This document shows, in pieces, positions 1 to 10,832 of a DNA stretch of 64,000 nt. Origin of the DNA: Powellomyces hirtus. Its lineage: Eukaryota; Chytridiomycota; Chytridiomycetes; Spizellomycetales; Powellomycetaceae. Position 1 is the first letter of the stretch. Each line of letters opens with the position of its first letter. The notes below the pieces were generated by a model. It ran no database searches and was not told where the DNA came from. It worked only from the letters and a program-made list of their open reading frames with translations. The translations under genes were made by a program, and so were the position numbers. The stretch spans positions 72,501 to 136,500 of the forward strand of contig JAHLKG010000030.1 in the NCBI GenBank assembly GCA_025526995.1. The letters are read 5' to 3'.

Positions 1-958
1 GACGGCCGACAGTGTATATCGGGGCGGGATTGCGAGCGGGGACGAGTCCGGGGGTATCGAGAGATCGCACGTGCTCGTTGAGGTCGTAAATGTGCACTTT
101 GCCCGTGTCGGCCCATGTTGCAACAATATGCGATTCAGGGTGAGGCATGACCTTGAGGAATAAAGGCATCAAAATCATTAGACGCGTATTCCAGTATTTA
201 CGAAGAAGACAGAAAATCTAGGTAGTCCGATGACTGATGCATACCCTGACTCGATTAACTCCACCTATATGCGGAACAGTCCTGCTCTCCAAGATCGGGT
301 CCTCGTCCAAATCCTCATCATCATCATCGTCCGCATCGTCATTGTCATCGTGCTTTGTGCGATGCAGCTGGGACATCTTCATAATGTACAGCTTGTTGTC
401 TTTCGCAAGCTCGGCCTGCGATCCGGCAACAATGTAGGTGGTCATGGGGAAGGATTTTCGGCCGGTGCCCAGGTTGTCGCGGAGAATGTCGAAACTGAGA
501 CAAGGCCATTCGACACCCATGGAGTGAAGCATCTCGTATGTGCTGTTGTCCGCAACAAGTTCTTCACCTTCAGCAAGAGCCTGGCCAGGAAGGTAGACTT
601 GGAAGTCATCGGGTTTTTGTTCCTCCTCCTCTTCTTCGTCAACGTCCATGCCTACAAAAAATCGATAAACTGTGAATTCCACGGCCTTGTCTCGCATTCA
701 TACAGTCCAGCCGTGCGTTCGTCACAACGCACCATCTCCTTCAGCGTCACTGTCTTTGGCTATGACAACTTCGCCCTCATCGTCCTCCATGTCGTCCTCG
801 TACTGGTCTTCGAACTCGCCCATTTCGTCAACGGACACGTCGTTGGGAGCGCGGGCGGTTGCGTCGTCTGAGGTCTTGAGACCTTTGCGAGGGGAGACGC
901 CGTCCACCTCCATCTCGACGACGGCATTGTCTTCGGGTGCTTCTCGTTTCTTGGCCAT
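1..958 (-). CDS. rrb1: Rrb1/GRWD1-type WD40 ribosome-biogenesis protein (5' part, runs off left edge)
   Basis: Exons on the minus strand: 958-733, 651-245 and 151 to beyond base 1. The introns (732-652 and 244-152) have GT..AG ends and keep phase. The protein starts MAKKREAPEDN, has an acidic N-terminus, then the CAF1C/H4-binding-like segment (WPCLSFDILRD, MTTYIVAGSQAE), an Asp/Glu-rich stretch, the conserved GGVNRVRV and the first WD repeat (ATWADTGKVHIYDL). In yeast and animals this family is a nuclear chaperone for ribosomal protein L3 and also contacts histones and replication-licensing factors. It is the only clear conserved host gene here and anchors the fungal assignment. Its two introns carry none of the 69-bp units seen in neighbouring genes. 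The C-terminal WD propeller lies outside the window. Confidence 0.9.
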
Positions 959-1533
959 TTTGTCAGTGTGCGTACAGTTGCGTGTGCGAATGTGAATAAC
1001 AAAAAAAAAAAAAAACCGGGTAGGAAAAGAAGCTCAAAGGCAAAAAGAGGCAATGTCGTAAGCGGCTGCTGCGCCATGTTGTTCGAAATCACGTGGGGAA
1101 ACCATTTTGGTCCAACCGGACTACCCGCATCCAATTGTCCAATTGTAACATGTCTGCGACAAGGTTTGTTGAAACATCCTACCTGCCTCTTCTATGGTGT
1201 CTGACGGAGGAGGACGGGAAAAGACTTGTTGACGTACTGTGCATCTGGTTGCGACGTCGTTAAAGGGCTCCTAGCGGACAAACGGTCGATTCACGTCTGC
1301 TTCCAACTTTTTGTACACAGCTTTAATCACTGAGGCGTGTTTCGCCTACATTTCTCACAAGGCCGTGTCCTTGCCCTCTGCATGGGAGAGAAACTAGGCA
1401 TGGAAAATAGTCGGAACCCTAGACTATCTCGCCAAAAAGCGACTAGCTCATCCGACCTAAGGCTCGTCCACTAACATCGCTTGTACACAAGAGATTGAAT
1501 TTTGCAGCAACCACAACTTTCCTAAGGGCCTCC
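959..1533. other. Intergenic region upstream of rrb1
   Basis: No convincing gene. An A15 run lies at about 1001-1015, just upstream of the rrb1 start codon on its strand. The rest is unremarkable mixed sequence, presumably the rrb1 promoter and 5' UTR. Confidence 0.5.
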
Positions 1534-2098
1534 CTATGATCCCTGCAACTTCTCCAGCTGCTCCTTCTCTACGAAACGCCTGCTGTCGCCGTTCATAAAT
1601 TCGGCGCCGCGAAAATCCTCAAACCCAGCGAGAGCGGGGTACGATGCCGCCAATGGAACAATCCATTGGCCGCGCATAAATGTAGTTCTCGCATGCGTAC
1701 ATCCTCCGTTGCGACCAGAACCTACAAGAGCCGCATTCGGATTGTGTTGCGTGCAGCCCAAGGAGTAAGTAAATGACGTGATCTCTATCGTGGCCCGCCA
1801 TCCGGCCCTCTCGCTCGTTCTGTTTGATTCCGTGCCATATTGCACACTGTATGCCAGTGTGGGATCCGTGATCCAACATTGGCATACCATGCACGATGTG
1901 GCGTCCTGAAATTCACATCTCACTACCACGCTGCTGGAAAGACATTGCCGGTGTTCCTGCGCGAATGTTTTACATTCCGGGAACCCAAATATGGTTGATC
2001 GGCACTGGATGCGGATGATGATGCGTGCATTTGAGGAAGCTCTCGCGTCCTGATCCGATATATATGGAACGATGGAGCAAGAAACACCGGGAGGTGGA
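1534..2098 (-). CDS. Possible cysteine-rich protein exon, unrecognised
   Basis: An open minus-strand frame of about 188 codons ends at 1534. It has many cysteines in its first half (CRSTIFGFPECKTF, CMVCQCWITD) and a hydrophilic C-terminus (EKEQLEKLQGS). No ATG lies in frame near its upstream end, so it would need a 5' exon. I recognise no family. The steady cysteine spacing and length argue for past coding, but chance or a relic is possible. Confidence 0.3.
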
Positions 2099-2545
2099 CA
2101 CGTATGGCCATAACGCCGTCATCTGGGGTCAGAAGCCAATGTTCTAGTCATCAGACGTTCCCGTCCCGCGTTGAGCATTCAAAGGATGTCCGGGACGTGT
2201 GTGTCACCAGGCCAGTCGGAGCAAGGCTCATTCCATCCAGATGGCGGGAACAGGTTGTATGTACTGTGAAGGTATCTTTCACATTGCAACTAAGCGCCAC
2301 ATTTTGTGGCCTGGTGTGTGGCCTCGATTAATGTGGCCGAGCACTTAAATACCTGACTTCCAAGCCGATTTTGCCGATTTCAAGCCAAACAAGCCAATAG
2401 AAAACACGTGCTCATGTACACGTCAGCACAGCACTTGAGCTGCCGAATCTCACTCACGCAGGCTCACCTGTCAAATCCCATTCTCCCCCCAACTCATCTT
2501 ACCATCTGACACCTCTCATCTCATCTCATCTTATCTCATAACACA
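2099..2545. promoter_or_regulatory. Intergenic region with pyrimidine-rich 5' UTR/promoter of the 2546 gene
   Basis: No gene seen. About 2480-2540 is a CT-rich tract with repeated TCTCAT steps leading into the ATG at 2546, typical of fungal promoters and 5' leaders. Confidence 0.4.
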
Positions 2546-3572
2546 ATGAGCACAACACCACAAACGAGGTATGTAAGGGACGGGTTAGATGGTGTATTTG
2601 AAGAGAGCAGTCCAATTTGCATTGAAAAACGAACTGACATGCGTCCCGCAGTTTTTTTGTTTTTTTTTGTAAGTAGGGCATTATGGGAACCGTAGCAAGA
2701 TTGTTTAACCTAGGCGGAGGAGGTGGTGCAAGTGGTAGTGGTGGAAGTGGTGATGGTGAAAGGAAACGATCGTCGCAACCACCCAAAGAGGGACATTATC
2801 TCGAAGGTTTTGCAGCCACTCAAGCTCGCATGGCGGAAGAAGAACTGCAAGCAACCGTTGCGCTCCTGCGATACCTTGCCAAAGCCTGCCCCCCTCAGAC
2901 CTTACAGCGGAAGGGGACTGCCTGGTACTGGTGGCCCATGACAGACATCAATCACATCAATACCTTGGCACATCAACTCGAGTCTGGTATGGTGGCTGGC
3001 TGGGCTCTTGTTGGCAATGAAGTAAGGAACTACGCTGGAGGGGAGCGTGTTAGGGGGATATGTGTACGCCAGGAGCTCTTGGGTATGTATGGACACGTTA
3101 AACATTGTCTTTGTGCATGTAAACAAATTTGGCAATCAAAAACACCATTTACTGCGGCTGTATGTGCTGGACACAGTAAATGGTTTTTTTGCACGCAATC
3201 GGAGTAGCTATACGCTTTAACGTTATTTAATATGTCCACTCACTTCTACCTCTATTTATTGTTGTAGGCGGCGACCTCAAGTTTCATCCTGTCGATCGCG
3301 ACCATCACGCAATGTGGCACATGCCAAGAGTCCCTAGAACTGCTGAGGTGGACTGCAGCCGTGGCTCACAGTGCTCAAATGCGAAAGCCAGAGAAAACCC
3401 TGCCTGGGAGAGGGAGTTCCTTCCACCAACGATCCCAACAGCTACTCGTGCGACTCGTGCAAGAATGGGCAAGGTTTTGACCAAAGAATCAATGAATCCC
3501 CAAGCTGATGAGATCATGACCGAGGATGAGCGGGATGAGCAGGAGGAGCAGGAGGAGGACAAGGATGAGTAG
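2546..3572 (+). CDS. Unknown spliced gene with Gly/Ser-rich N-terminus and acidic tail
   Basis: Proposed exons 2546-2568, 2652-2668, 2714-3082 and 3268-3572. Phase is kept through all three introns, giving about 237 aa; a simpler model starts at the ATG at 2683. After a Gly/Ser linker come an Ala-rich helical segment (ATVALLRYLAKA), a Trp-rich patch (WYWWPM), a segment with DINHINTLAHQLESG, then a Glu/Asp tail (EQEEQEEDKDE). I recognise no domain. The first intron is one 69-bp GGAC..GTCC unit plus splice sites, the third is a tandem pair. The gene sits beside the histone-like and recombinase genes that carry the same units, so it may belong to the same accessory cluster. The 17-nt T-rich second exon is the weakest part of the model. 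Confidence 0.55.
2578..2646 (+). repeat. 69-bp GGAC..GTCC unit 1 (intron)
   Basis: Exactly 69 bp, beginning GGACGGGTTAGAT and ending ATGCGTCC. It fills the intron 2569-2651: 9 bases before it supply GTATGT and 5 bases after it (CGCAG) supply the 3' splice site. Confidence 0.8.
3091..3159 (+). repeat. 69-bp unit 2 (intron, first of a tandem pair)
   Basis: Starts GGACACGTTAAAC eight bases after the 5' splice site (GTATGTAT). Its right end has decayed to ACTGCGGCT, but the 69-bp register holds. It is closely similar over its whole length to unit 11 (40460-40528) in the recombinase gene, in the same sense orientation. Confidence 0.75.
3169..3237 (+). repeat. 69-bp unit 3 (intron, second of the pair)
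   Basis: GGACACAGTAAAT to TTTAATATGTCC, 69 bp, separated from unit 2 by the 9-mer GTATGTGCT. Both lie in the 185-bp intron 3083-3267. Confidence 0.75.
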
Positions 3573-3576
3573 TGGC

Positions 3577-3616
3577 AGAGGGGAGGGGCAGAGGGGAGGG
3601 GAGGGGAGGGGAGGGT
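3577..3616 (+). repeat. G-rich tract of repeated GGGGA steps
   Basis: Runs of four G separated by single A or CAGA immediately follow the stop codon of the 2546 gene. The arrangement could form a G-quadruplex on the plus strand. Similar G tracts occur at about 12946-12970 and 13801-13818 in the same cluster. Confidence 0.6.
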
Positions 3617-3839
3617 TTTGATTGTTTTGCAATATAGTAGTATCAGTATTCATTTCAATCACATTCTGTTCCATTTCACACATGACACGCACACAGACAA
3701 TGCCACTAAAGAAGCAACCACCAAAGAAGCAACCACCAAAGAGGAAAAGGTCTCCCAGTCCCACAGCCTCAGACGAAGACCTTGAGACTGTTATGCAGAC
3801 AAAAGACTGGACCGCAGGGGTTCCCCCCAAGTCTACACT

Positions 3840-4276
3840 TGTGAGATGGCCATCATGGCATATTTATACTTTTACTTATTTTCGGCTAGTAAAAAGCCAT
3901 ATCCCAAGTTAAGGCAGACGCGCCTCATAAGTGATTACCCAATCCTTCATAAGCATCTCCACAAGTCTCAGCTCTGTCAGCATACCCTCGCAATGCGCAG
4001 CTGCACTGCCCAGATACACTGCCCCGCTGCATTGCCATAGATCCCTAGATCATCTCCCCGTTCTCCCCAAGTTAGCTAGAGACTAAGAACCCGAGAACCT
4101 CATATATAAACGAGAAGGAAAGCACCCCCGGTGGAGATCATCATCCATCAATACATCAACATCCAAAAACTCGAAATATCATATCATTTCCTCTCTATCT
4201 CTCGCCTCTTCTTTCTAAGAACGACTCCAAGTCAATGAACTTCATACCTCCCGCCTTGAAACATAGGCACCTCACA
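3840..4276 (+). repeat. 5' LTR of the gypsy-type element
   Basis: 437 bp bounded by the 6-bp inverted ends TGTGAG and CTCACA. It contains a TATA-like ATATATAA at about 4102. The next bases, TGGTAGCACCACAGCG from 4277, begin TGGTA like the tRNA primer sites of gypsy elements. Confidence 0.6.
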
Positions 4277-5122
4277 TGGTAGCACCACAGCGTCTTTCCT
4301 GTCAGAACTCACTTCTTCTCGCTCTTTTCCTTGATTAAAAACACAGTGATTCACGATGGCTGCACCCGGACCTGCTGCCTGGACTTTTCCCGCCGTAGGC
4401 CCTGCCCTGCAGAATGGTGACCGGCTCAACGAGATCACCTTACAAACGACTCTGGTTGCCAATACAAGACAATTCCATACTTCTCTGGCGAACACGATAT
4501 GGAACTGATCGATCTCTTCGTCACCACGAATGTCAGAGCTTGCAACCACTTTATCACGGCTTATACCGGCATCGCTTACAACGAGTTCAACTATTTCGAC
4601 GAGTACGCCATCACCAATATGGACCCTTCAGTCGTCGCCTGGCATGTCGCTATCATGAACAATCTTCACGTTCAACCCGCCACGCCGGCCGAAGGCGTTG
4701 CCGCTTGGTGGGCCACCCAGTTCTACCAACGATGGATGCCCCGTAACGTTACCAATTGCCTACATCAAGAAATGGCAGCTCTTTTGCTTGGAAACTCGCT
4801 TGAGGATTACATCCGTGAACTGGAATGATATCGACATCTTGAAACGATTGCTGTCCGCGCCAACGGCAATGCTACCAAACGACTTCTCCTTAAATCCGAG
4901 ATGATCAACATCTTTCGCGCAGGCCTTCTCCAACACGCAACCTACGGTCTTTACCTTGTCCAAGCCCTGCAAAACTTCATGACGATGAGACTTACCATTG
5001 GACAAGCGGTCACCTGGCCCCTGGCCGTAGTCTGCGTCCGAAACGCAGCAGCCTCCCGCAACCTGGTTGATGGCTACCTTACTACTCCCGCACGGGCACA
5101 AGCCAAGGCCCCTGCCCGATTC

Positions 5123-5489
5123 TATTGGAGATATCGGCGTTTCCAGTACTTTATCGGAAATGCAGAGGATTGGCCGAATTCGATGTGGCCTCCAGTATAC
5201 TTCGTAAAGGGGGTTTACAGAGCTCTTCTGTGATGCAGATGACGATGTAGCGTTGTCAGATGCACGGAGATGTAATGTATGTAAATGTATTTTTATGTCT
5301 TAAAGTCTTATCGGTAATGTCTCGCTTCGAGCGTTCTAATCTACTTTTTCTCCAATCACGTGATCACACGTGATCCAATTCAGCTCTTAGCGTTACCGGT
5401 ATGGTGGTCACGCGTTCTAGTCGGAGAATCCAAGTAAGGATCTAATGTAAGGACCAAACGTTGAGTGCGCAAGTCTCAACATTCCAATA
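5123..5489 (-). repeat. copia LTR (3' LTR in element orientation)
   Basis: 367 bp, TATTGG..CCAATA, preceded by TSD GATTC. Just inside it on the minus strand, at about 5490-5498, is a G-rich polypurine-like stretch (CAGGGGGTG). Confidence 0.9.
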
Positions 5490-5528
5490 CACCCCCTGTC
5501 CGAGCAATCGATCCGCGATGATGGGATT

Positions 5529-8500
5529 TTACTCATTCGGGAGCTCCGTCATGGACGCTTTCGTCATTGGCGTGATGGTGTTGTTGTAGTGCTTGATGCA
5601 CATGTTTTCGCGATGGTATTTGAATGCCGGGGCCGGTAAAGGCTTCGTAAGTGAGTCGGCTACCATTTCAGCGGTGGGTAAATACTCCAGGTGAATCTCC
5701 TTATCGATGTGATCACGAATGAAGTGATGTCGAATGTCGATGTGCTTGGTACGGGCGTGATGCACGGGATTCATTGCCAACGAGATGCATGACTGATTGT
5801 CTTCGTAGATCGTTGTAGCCCGAGCACTTTCATCGAGATATTCGGGGATTTGGAGTTCTTGCAGAAGTGAGCGAAGCCAGATTGTCTCTTGAGTGGCGAA
5901 GGAAAGTGCCATGTATTCAGCTTCGGTAGATGAGAGAGCAACGGTGGGTTGGCGCTTTGAAGCCCAAGTAACGGGGCCCGCATTTCCAATGTAGAAAAGG
6001 TAGCCAGTGATTGACCGTCGATCAATGATATTGTTTCCCCAATCGGCATCGCTGTAGCCGTGAAGGGTGACGTTATTTCCGCCGATGCAGAGGCTGTAAT
6101 CTGATGTTCCCCGTAGGTAGCGAAGAACGCGCTTGGCAGCTTGCAGATGTTGAGGCGAAGGGTTGCTTGCGAAGCGAGAAAGCATACTGACTGCGACAGC
6201 GATGTCAGGACGCGTGCATATCATCAGGTACATGAGAGAACCAACGATTTCGCGATATTCTCCTTCTTGCGGGTTAGGTGAAGTCTTTGTATTTTCGACT
6301 TTGTAGGGTTCGAGCTTGGTCTGGTCCATCGGAGTGTTGACGGGCTTGCAATCTTGCATACCAAAGCGCTCGAGGATGTCATTTACATATGACTCTTGAT
6401 CAAGATAGATGACGTGCCTTGAGTAATCGCGTCGAACTCTCATTCCTAGGTAGTGGTTGACTTCGCCTAGGTCTGTCATGTTGAACTCGTTGTGCAGGGA
6501 TGTCTTGATTGACGAGATTTCCGATTCGGTCTTTGCGAAAATGAGGAGATCGTCGACGTAGACGGAGATGTACTGCGATGAGTCACTTTCAGGTAAAGTT
6601 CTGATGTAGACGGCATTGTCATTTGCCAGGCGCTTGAATCCCAAAGAAGTCAGTTCTTTGTGAAGTAGGGAGTACCATTCGCGCGGGGCTTGTTTTAGAC
6701 CGTAAAGGGCCTTTCGGAGTCGAAGGATGGTCCCGGGCGGAAAGCCAGAGCCTTCAGGAGCATAGATTAGGATGGTCTCGGTAACAATCCCATTCAGGAA
6801 TGCGGTTACTACATCCATTTGATGGCATTTCAAGCCTAGACTGGCGGCGAGAGCGAGAAGGACGCGTTGGGTAGCAATCTTGGCAACCGGAGCGTAGGTT
6901 TCGTTGTAGTCGATGCCGTAGCGTTGTTCGAAACCTTTCACTACAAGCCGGGCCTTGTATCGTTGGGGTTGACCATTCAGGTCTCGCTTAATCTTGAATA
7001 CCCATTTAGTGCGGATGGGCCGTTGATTGTGCGGTAAGGATTTGGGGTTAATGACTTCCCATGTTTCATTGGTGTGAAGGGACTTCAATTCGGCATTTAT
7101 GGCCTCGGTCCACTTTGGCGCGTCGTCTGATGAGAGCGCTTGTTTGTAAGTTTGGGGTTCTTCGGTACTTGCAGCCGAAAGAGCGCTCGCCGTCTTCTCG
7201 TTGATGTAGTCAGCGAAGACTGTCAAATGATTGACATTTTCGAGCGGTTCCCATGTATTATCTTTGTCTTCGAATCCTAGCCATTTGCAGAGGAATTCGG
7301 GGCCTTCCGGGCCATCACGTGAGTCGAGAATCTCTTTGACTTCGTAGAGTTCTTCGGGCGGAATGTAGTCTTTCGCGAGTTCGAGTGCTGAGTTTCGTCG
7401 AACGTTACATCGCGAGAAATGACTATTTCTTGACGGTTGTCATCCCAACAGCGGTAAGCGCCGTCAAATTCGTAACCGATGAGTTTGAGACGTGTGGCGC
7501 GCGGTGCCAACTTTGAGACTTGTTTTCTCTTGACGAGATGCACGAAGGCATCGGCCCAAATCACACAAAGGTGAGAAAGTGAGGGCTCTTCGCCGTTGAG
7601 CCGTTCGTACGGCGAAATGTTGTTGTTGGACTTGTGGGGTAGGCGATTCCGTAAGTAGACTGATGTAGCCGCTAACTCGGTCCAGAGTTGTTTCGGGATG
7701 CCGTATGAGTGTTCCAAAGAACGAATGGTGTCGAACAGGGTGAGGTTGAACCTTTCAGCTACACTGTTAGACTGTGGGGAATCTGCAGCGGTGAGTTCGT
7801 GCAGAATGCCCTTTTTCGAAATGAATTCTTTCAGATCGTGATTGACAAACTCCCCCCCTCGATCGGAATGAAGTCGTCTGACCCTTTCGTTGGTCTGTTT
7901 TTCGATGAGATTGATGAGTTCAATCAATTTTGCAGTAGATTCGCTCTTCGTCTTCAAGAAGAAGATCCATGTGAAGCGTGAATAGTCATCGATCACAACG
8001 AGGGCATATTTCTCATCGCCAACCGCGGGTATGTGCGGACCGTTTAGGTCAAAATGTAGGCGATCGAGTGGCGTCTTGGACCGTGTCATCGTACCGTTGA
8101 ATGGTGAGCGCTTGTGCTTACCAAACTCGCAACCTTTGCAGACTTCGTTGGTCATTGGGAGCTTGAGTTGCTTCATGATGTGAGTGCCAGGATGGCCCAA
8201 TCGGTGATGCCAGAGGGTTCCTTCGTTGACTGGAAAAGAGGGACCAGAACAAGCCCCAGAAGAAGCCGCCGAAGCAGCGGCGGCGGCGGCGGCGCCATCC
8301 TCGGCATCATCCGATGCCTTTGGGGCGGCCGGCCCCCCACCACAGCACCCACAACTCTCACTCTCCAGTGGGGGGCTGGCCAGCCCCCTCACTGGAGAGT
8401 ATGGGGCCGACCAGCCCCGATTTGGGGCGGCCGGCCCCTCCGTCGTGGCTTGGAGCGGGGTAGAACGCGTGACCGAGATGCCGGTAGCGTCTGTCGATAG

Positions 8501-10351
8501 GTGGAGTGCTTGAATCAATGTATCGGACGCGTGTGTTGGTACATTGGACGCGTTTGTCCATTTTGTCAATTCGGTAGATGTAATTTTCGACGAGTGTGTC
8601 GGTACATTGGACGCGTGTGTCCTTGAGCGAGTTTGGGTAGCGAAAGCCATCGGAGTTGGCGAGATGTGATACATTCCTCGAACGAGAGGTATGGTGATGT
8701 CGTTCGTAGTGCCATTGCAGTCTTGAATGACAGCGCTTTCATCTTCAAAGGTGACTCTCTTTCCATCTTTGGCGAGTGCGGAGACCGAGATGAGAGTCTT
8801 GGCGAGCTTCGGAACGTAGAGAATATCTGTGAGGGGTACATCTCCATCTGGAAGCTTCAAGATAGCATTCCCTTTCGCTTTGGCATCGAGAAAGGCGTTG
8901 TTTCCAAATCTGACGCGCGTTGAGTGCTCTTCGTAGGATTCGAGAATGGAAATGTCATTCGTCATGTGCTGTGAGCAGCCCGAATCCAGGTAAGCCAATG
9001 TAGTGGCGTTATGTGCTTCTGCAATGTTGGCATTAGCAGCGGGTTTTAAGGCTTCGACTGCCTTGGCTTTGAGGGGACAATTGAATGGGGTATGTTCATT
9101 CGAATTGCATAACCAACAGGGGAAGTTCTGTCTCTTCTTCGAGTCTGTGGTCTTCTTCGCGTCGGTCTTCTTGTGACTTGAGCCGTCTTTCTTTGAAGGT
9201 TGGGCTTCGAGCGCGATGTTTTCGCTCTTCTTGGCGAAACAGTTGTTTTGGTTACTCTTGTTACTTCCGTTATCCAGACGCTTGGCAGCTGCCATGAGGC
9301 CATGGAGATCCTTGAAACTTTGAGTTCTGACGAGCTCTGCATGATGTTCATTCATTCCGCGAAGATAGAACCACTTGTAGATTTCGAACGGCACCTTCAA
9401 GGGGATTTGACTTGTGATCTTCGTGAATGAGGTATTGTACTGCGAGATGGAATGACTTCCTTGTCGGAGTCTTTCAAGTTGAGTGAGCAAAGTTTCTTCG
9501 TGATCGCTTGGTTGGTAACGCGAGAGGAAGGGAGGCTTGAAGGATTCCCAATCCGTGATGGGCTCCACCAGCCCTTGTTCGGCATCTTTCTGGTGATTAC
9601 GATACCATTGTTTTGCTTCGCCAGAGAGCTTTGTGAAGATGAATGAGAGTTGTTCTTCTTCAGATACAGGTTTTAGGCGAAAGACTAGAGTAAGTTGATC
9701 GATGAAGTCGGCGAGTTTTGAGAGATTTCCCGTCCCGTCGAATGTAGATACTGCATCGATCGCAGATTTGAAGTATGCGAATGATGTACGTTGTGCGTCT
9801 CGATCATCGCTCTTTCTGCTGCTCGTAGTTGTTGTGCTCTCCGTTGGGGAAGACGGACGAAAGTGAGGGGCAACTGGGGCTTCAACTTCGCCGTGAGTAA
9901 TGTGTTAATGTAGAAAAGGGTACTCAAGGCCCGCTTTTGGGCTTCTCATTGGTGAAACGGCCGTAGGATGACAACCGATATGAGGCTTTTCGTACTTCTT
10001 GGGTTGTTGATGGGAAGTTGATGTAGCGAGAGGGTTTGAACTAGTCAATAAAGTCCTCTCCAACCTGTCCATCCGATGGTCGAGCTTTTCGTCGATTTCC
10101 ATCTTGAACCTCTGCAGAATTTGCATGACAATGTCAGTCGGTACTTCGGACGGTACTATCGCCGAGTCTGCATGAATTTCTCCATGATTCATCTCATCCA
10201 CATCGGCATCTGCGTCGTGGGAATCATGGTAGATTGAGGCATCGATATTAACGTCTTCTTCAGCGTCAGGACCCCGTTGGGCTTCTCGTGTGGCTTGACG
10301 GGCTTGTTGGCGGGTCTGCACTCCTAGAATGGGAGATCTTGCAGTAGGCAT
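5529..10351 (-). pseudogene. copia gag-pol (one nonsense codon, one frameshift)
   Basis: ATG at 10351. Order: gag N-terminus; in-frame TAA at 9907-9905; gag core (about 9700-9300, ITDWESF, TSQIPLKVPF); zinc knuckle CWLCNSNEHTPFNC; protease YLDSGCSQHM; a Pro/Ala-rich GC-rich linker (about 8470-8220); GAG-pre-integrase WHHRLGHPG; integrase core with HFDLNGP, HSDRGGEF and NSVAERF; a frameshift at about 7400-7370; a chromodomain (YEVKEILDSRD, FLCKWLGF, NTWEPLENV, about 7325-7230); RT with TAFLNG and YVDD; RNase H with YSDADWG, TEAEY and TKHIDIRHHF; stop at 5529. All catalytic motifs remain, so one or two mutations inactivated an otherwise complete element. Confidence 0.9.
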
Positions 10352-10447
10352 CTTGACGGTGTGCTCGGTACTTTCTTGGCACTTGAATTTGACGGAAGAC
10401 TTGTAGTTTACAGGTTTTACGAAGGGAGAATGATTCGAATTCGACCG

Positions 10448-10465
10448 GTCTCAGGGCTCATAACC
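10448..10465 (-). promoter_or_regulatory. copia primer-binding site matching the initiator tRNA-Met anticodon arm
   Basis: Directly inside the 5' LTR the plus strand reads CAGGGCTCATAACC (10452-10465), the anticodon stem-loop of fungal initiator tRNA-Met. This fits priming by a 5' half-tRNA cleaved in the anticodon loop, as known for Drosophila copia, rather than by the tRNA 3' end. Confidence 0.7.
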
Positions 10466-10832
10466 TATTGGAGATATCGGCGTTTCCAGTACTTTATCGG
10501 AAATGCAGAGGATTGGCCGAATTCGATGTGGCCTCCAGTATACTTCGTAAAGGGGGTTTACAGAGCTCTCCTGTGATGCAGATGACGATGTAGCGTTGTC
10601 AGATGCACAGAGATGTAATGTATGTAAATGTATTTTTATGTCTTAAAGTCTTATCGGTAATGTCTCGCTTCGAGCGTTCTAATCTACTTTTTCTCCAATC
10701 ACATGATCACACGTGATCCAATTCAGCTCTTAGCGTTACCGGTATGGTGGTCAAGCGTTCTAGTTGGAGAATCCAAGTAAGGATCTAATGTAAGGACCAA
10801 CCGTTGAGTGCGCAAGTCTCAACATTCCAATA
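10466..10832 (-). repeat. copia LTR (5' LTR in element orientation)
   Basis: 367 bp copy followed by TSD GATTC at 10833-10837. Confidence 0.9.

Larger units (their letters stand above)
5123..10832 (-). mobile_element. Ty1/copia retrotransposon with two LTRs and chromodomain
   Basis: Two 367-bp LTRs (5123-5489, 10466-10832) with TATTGG..CCAATA ends flank a minus-strand gag-pol. The 5-bp target duplication GATTC is at 5118-5122 and 10833-10837. The LTRs differ at only a few positions by eye, so insertion is fairly recent, yet pol carries a stop and a frameshift. It is inserted in the gag remnant of the gypsy element. Confidence 0.95.

Noticed and set aside
8230..8513. Plus-strand GC-rich frames as a separate gene
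   Set aside because: They are antisense to the Pro/Ala-rich linker of copia pol, which is in the correct pol frame.
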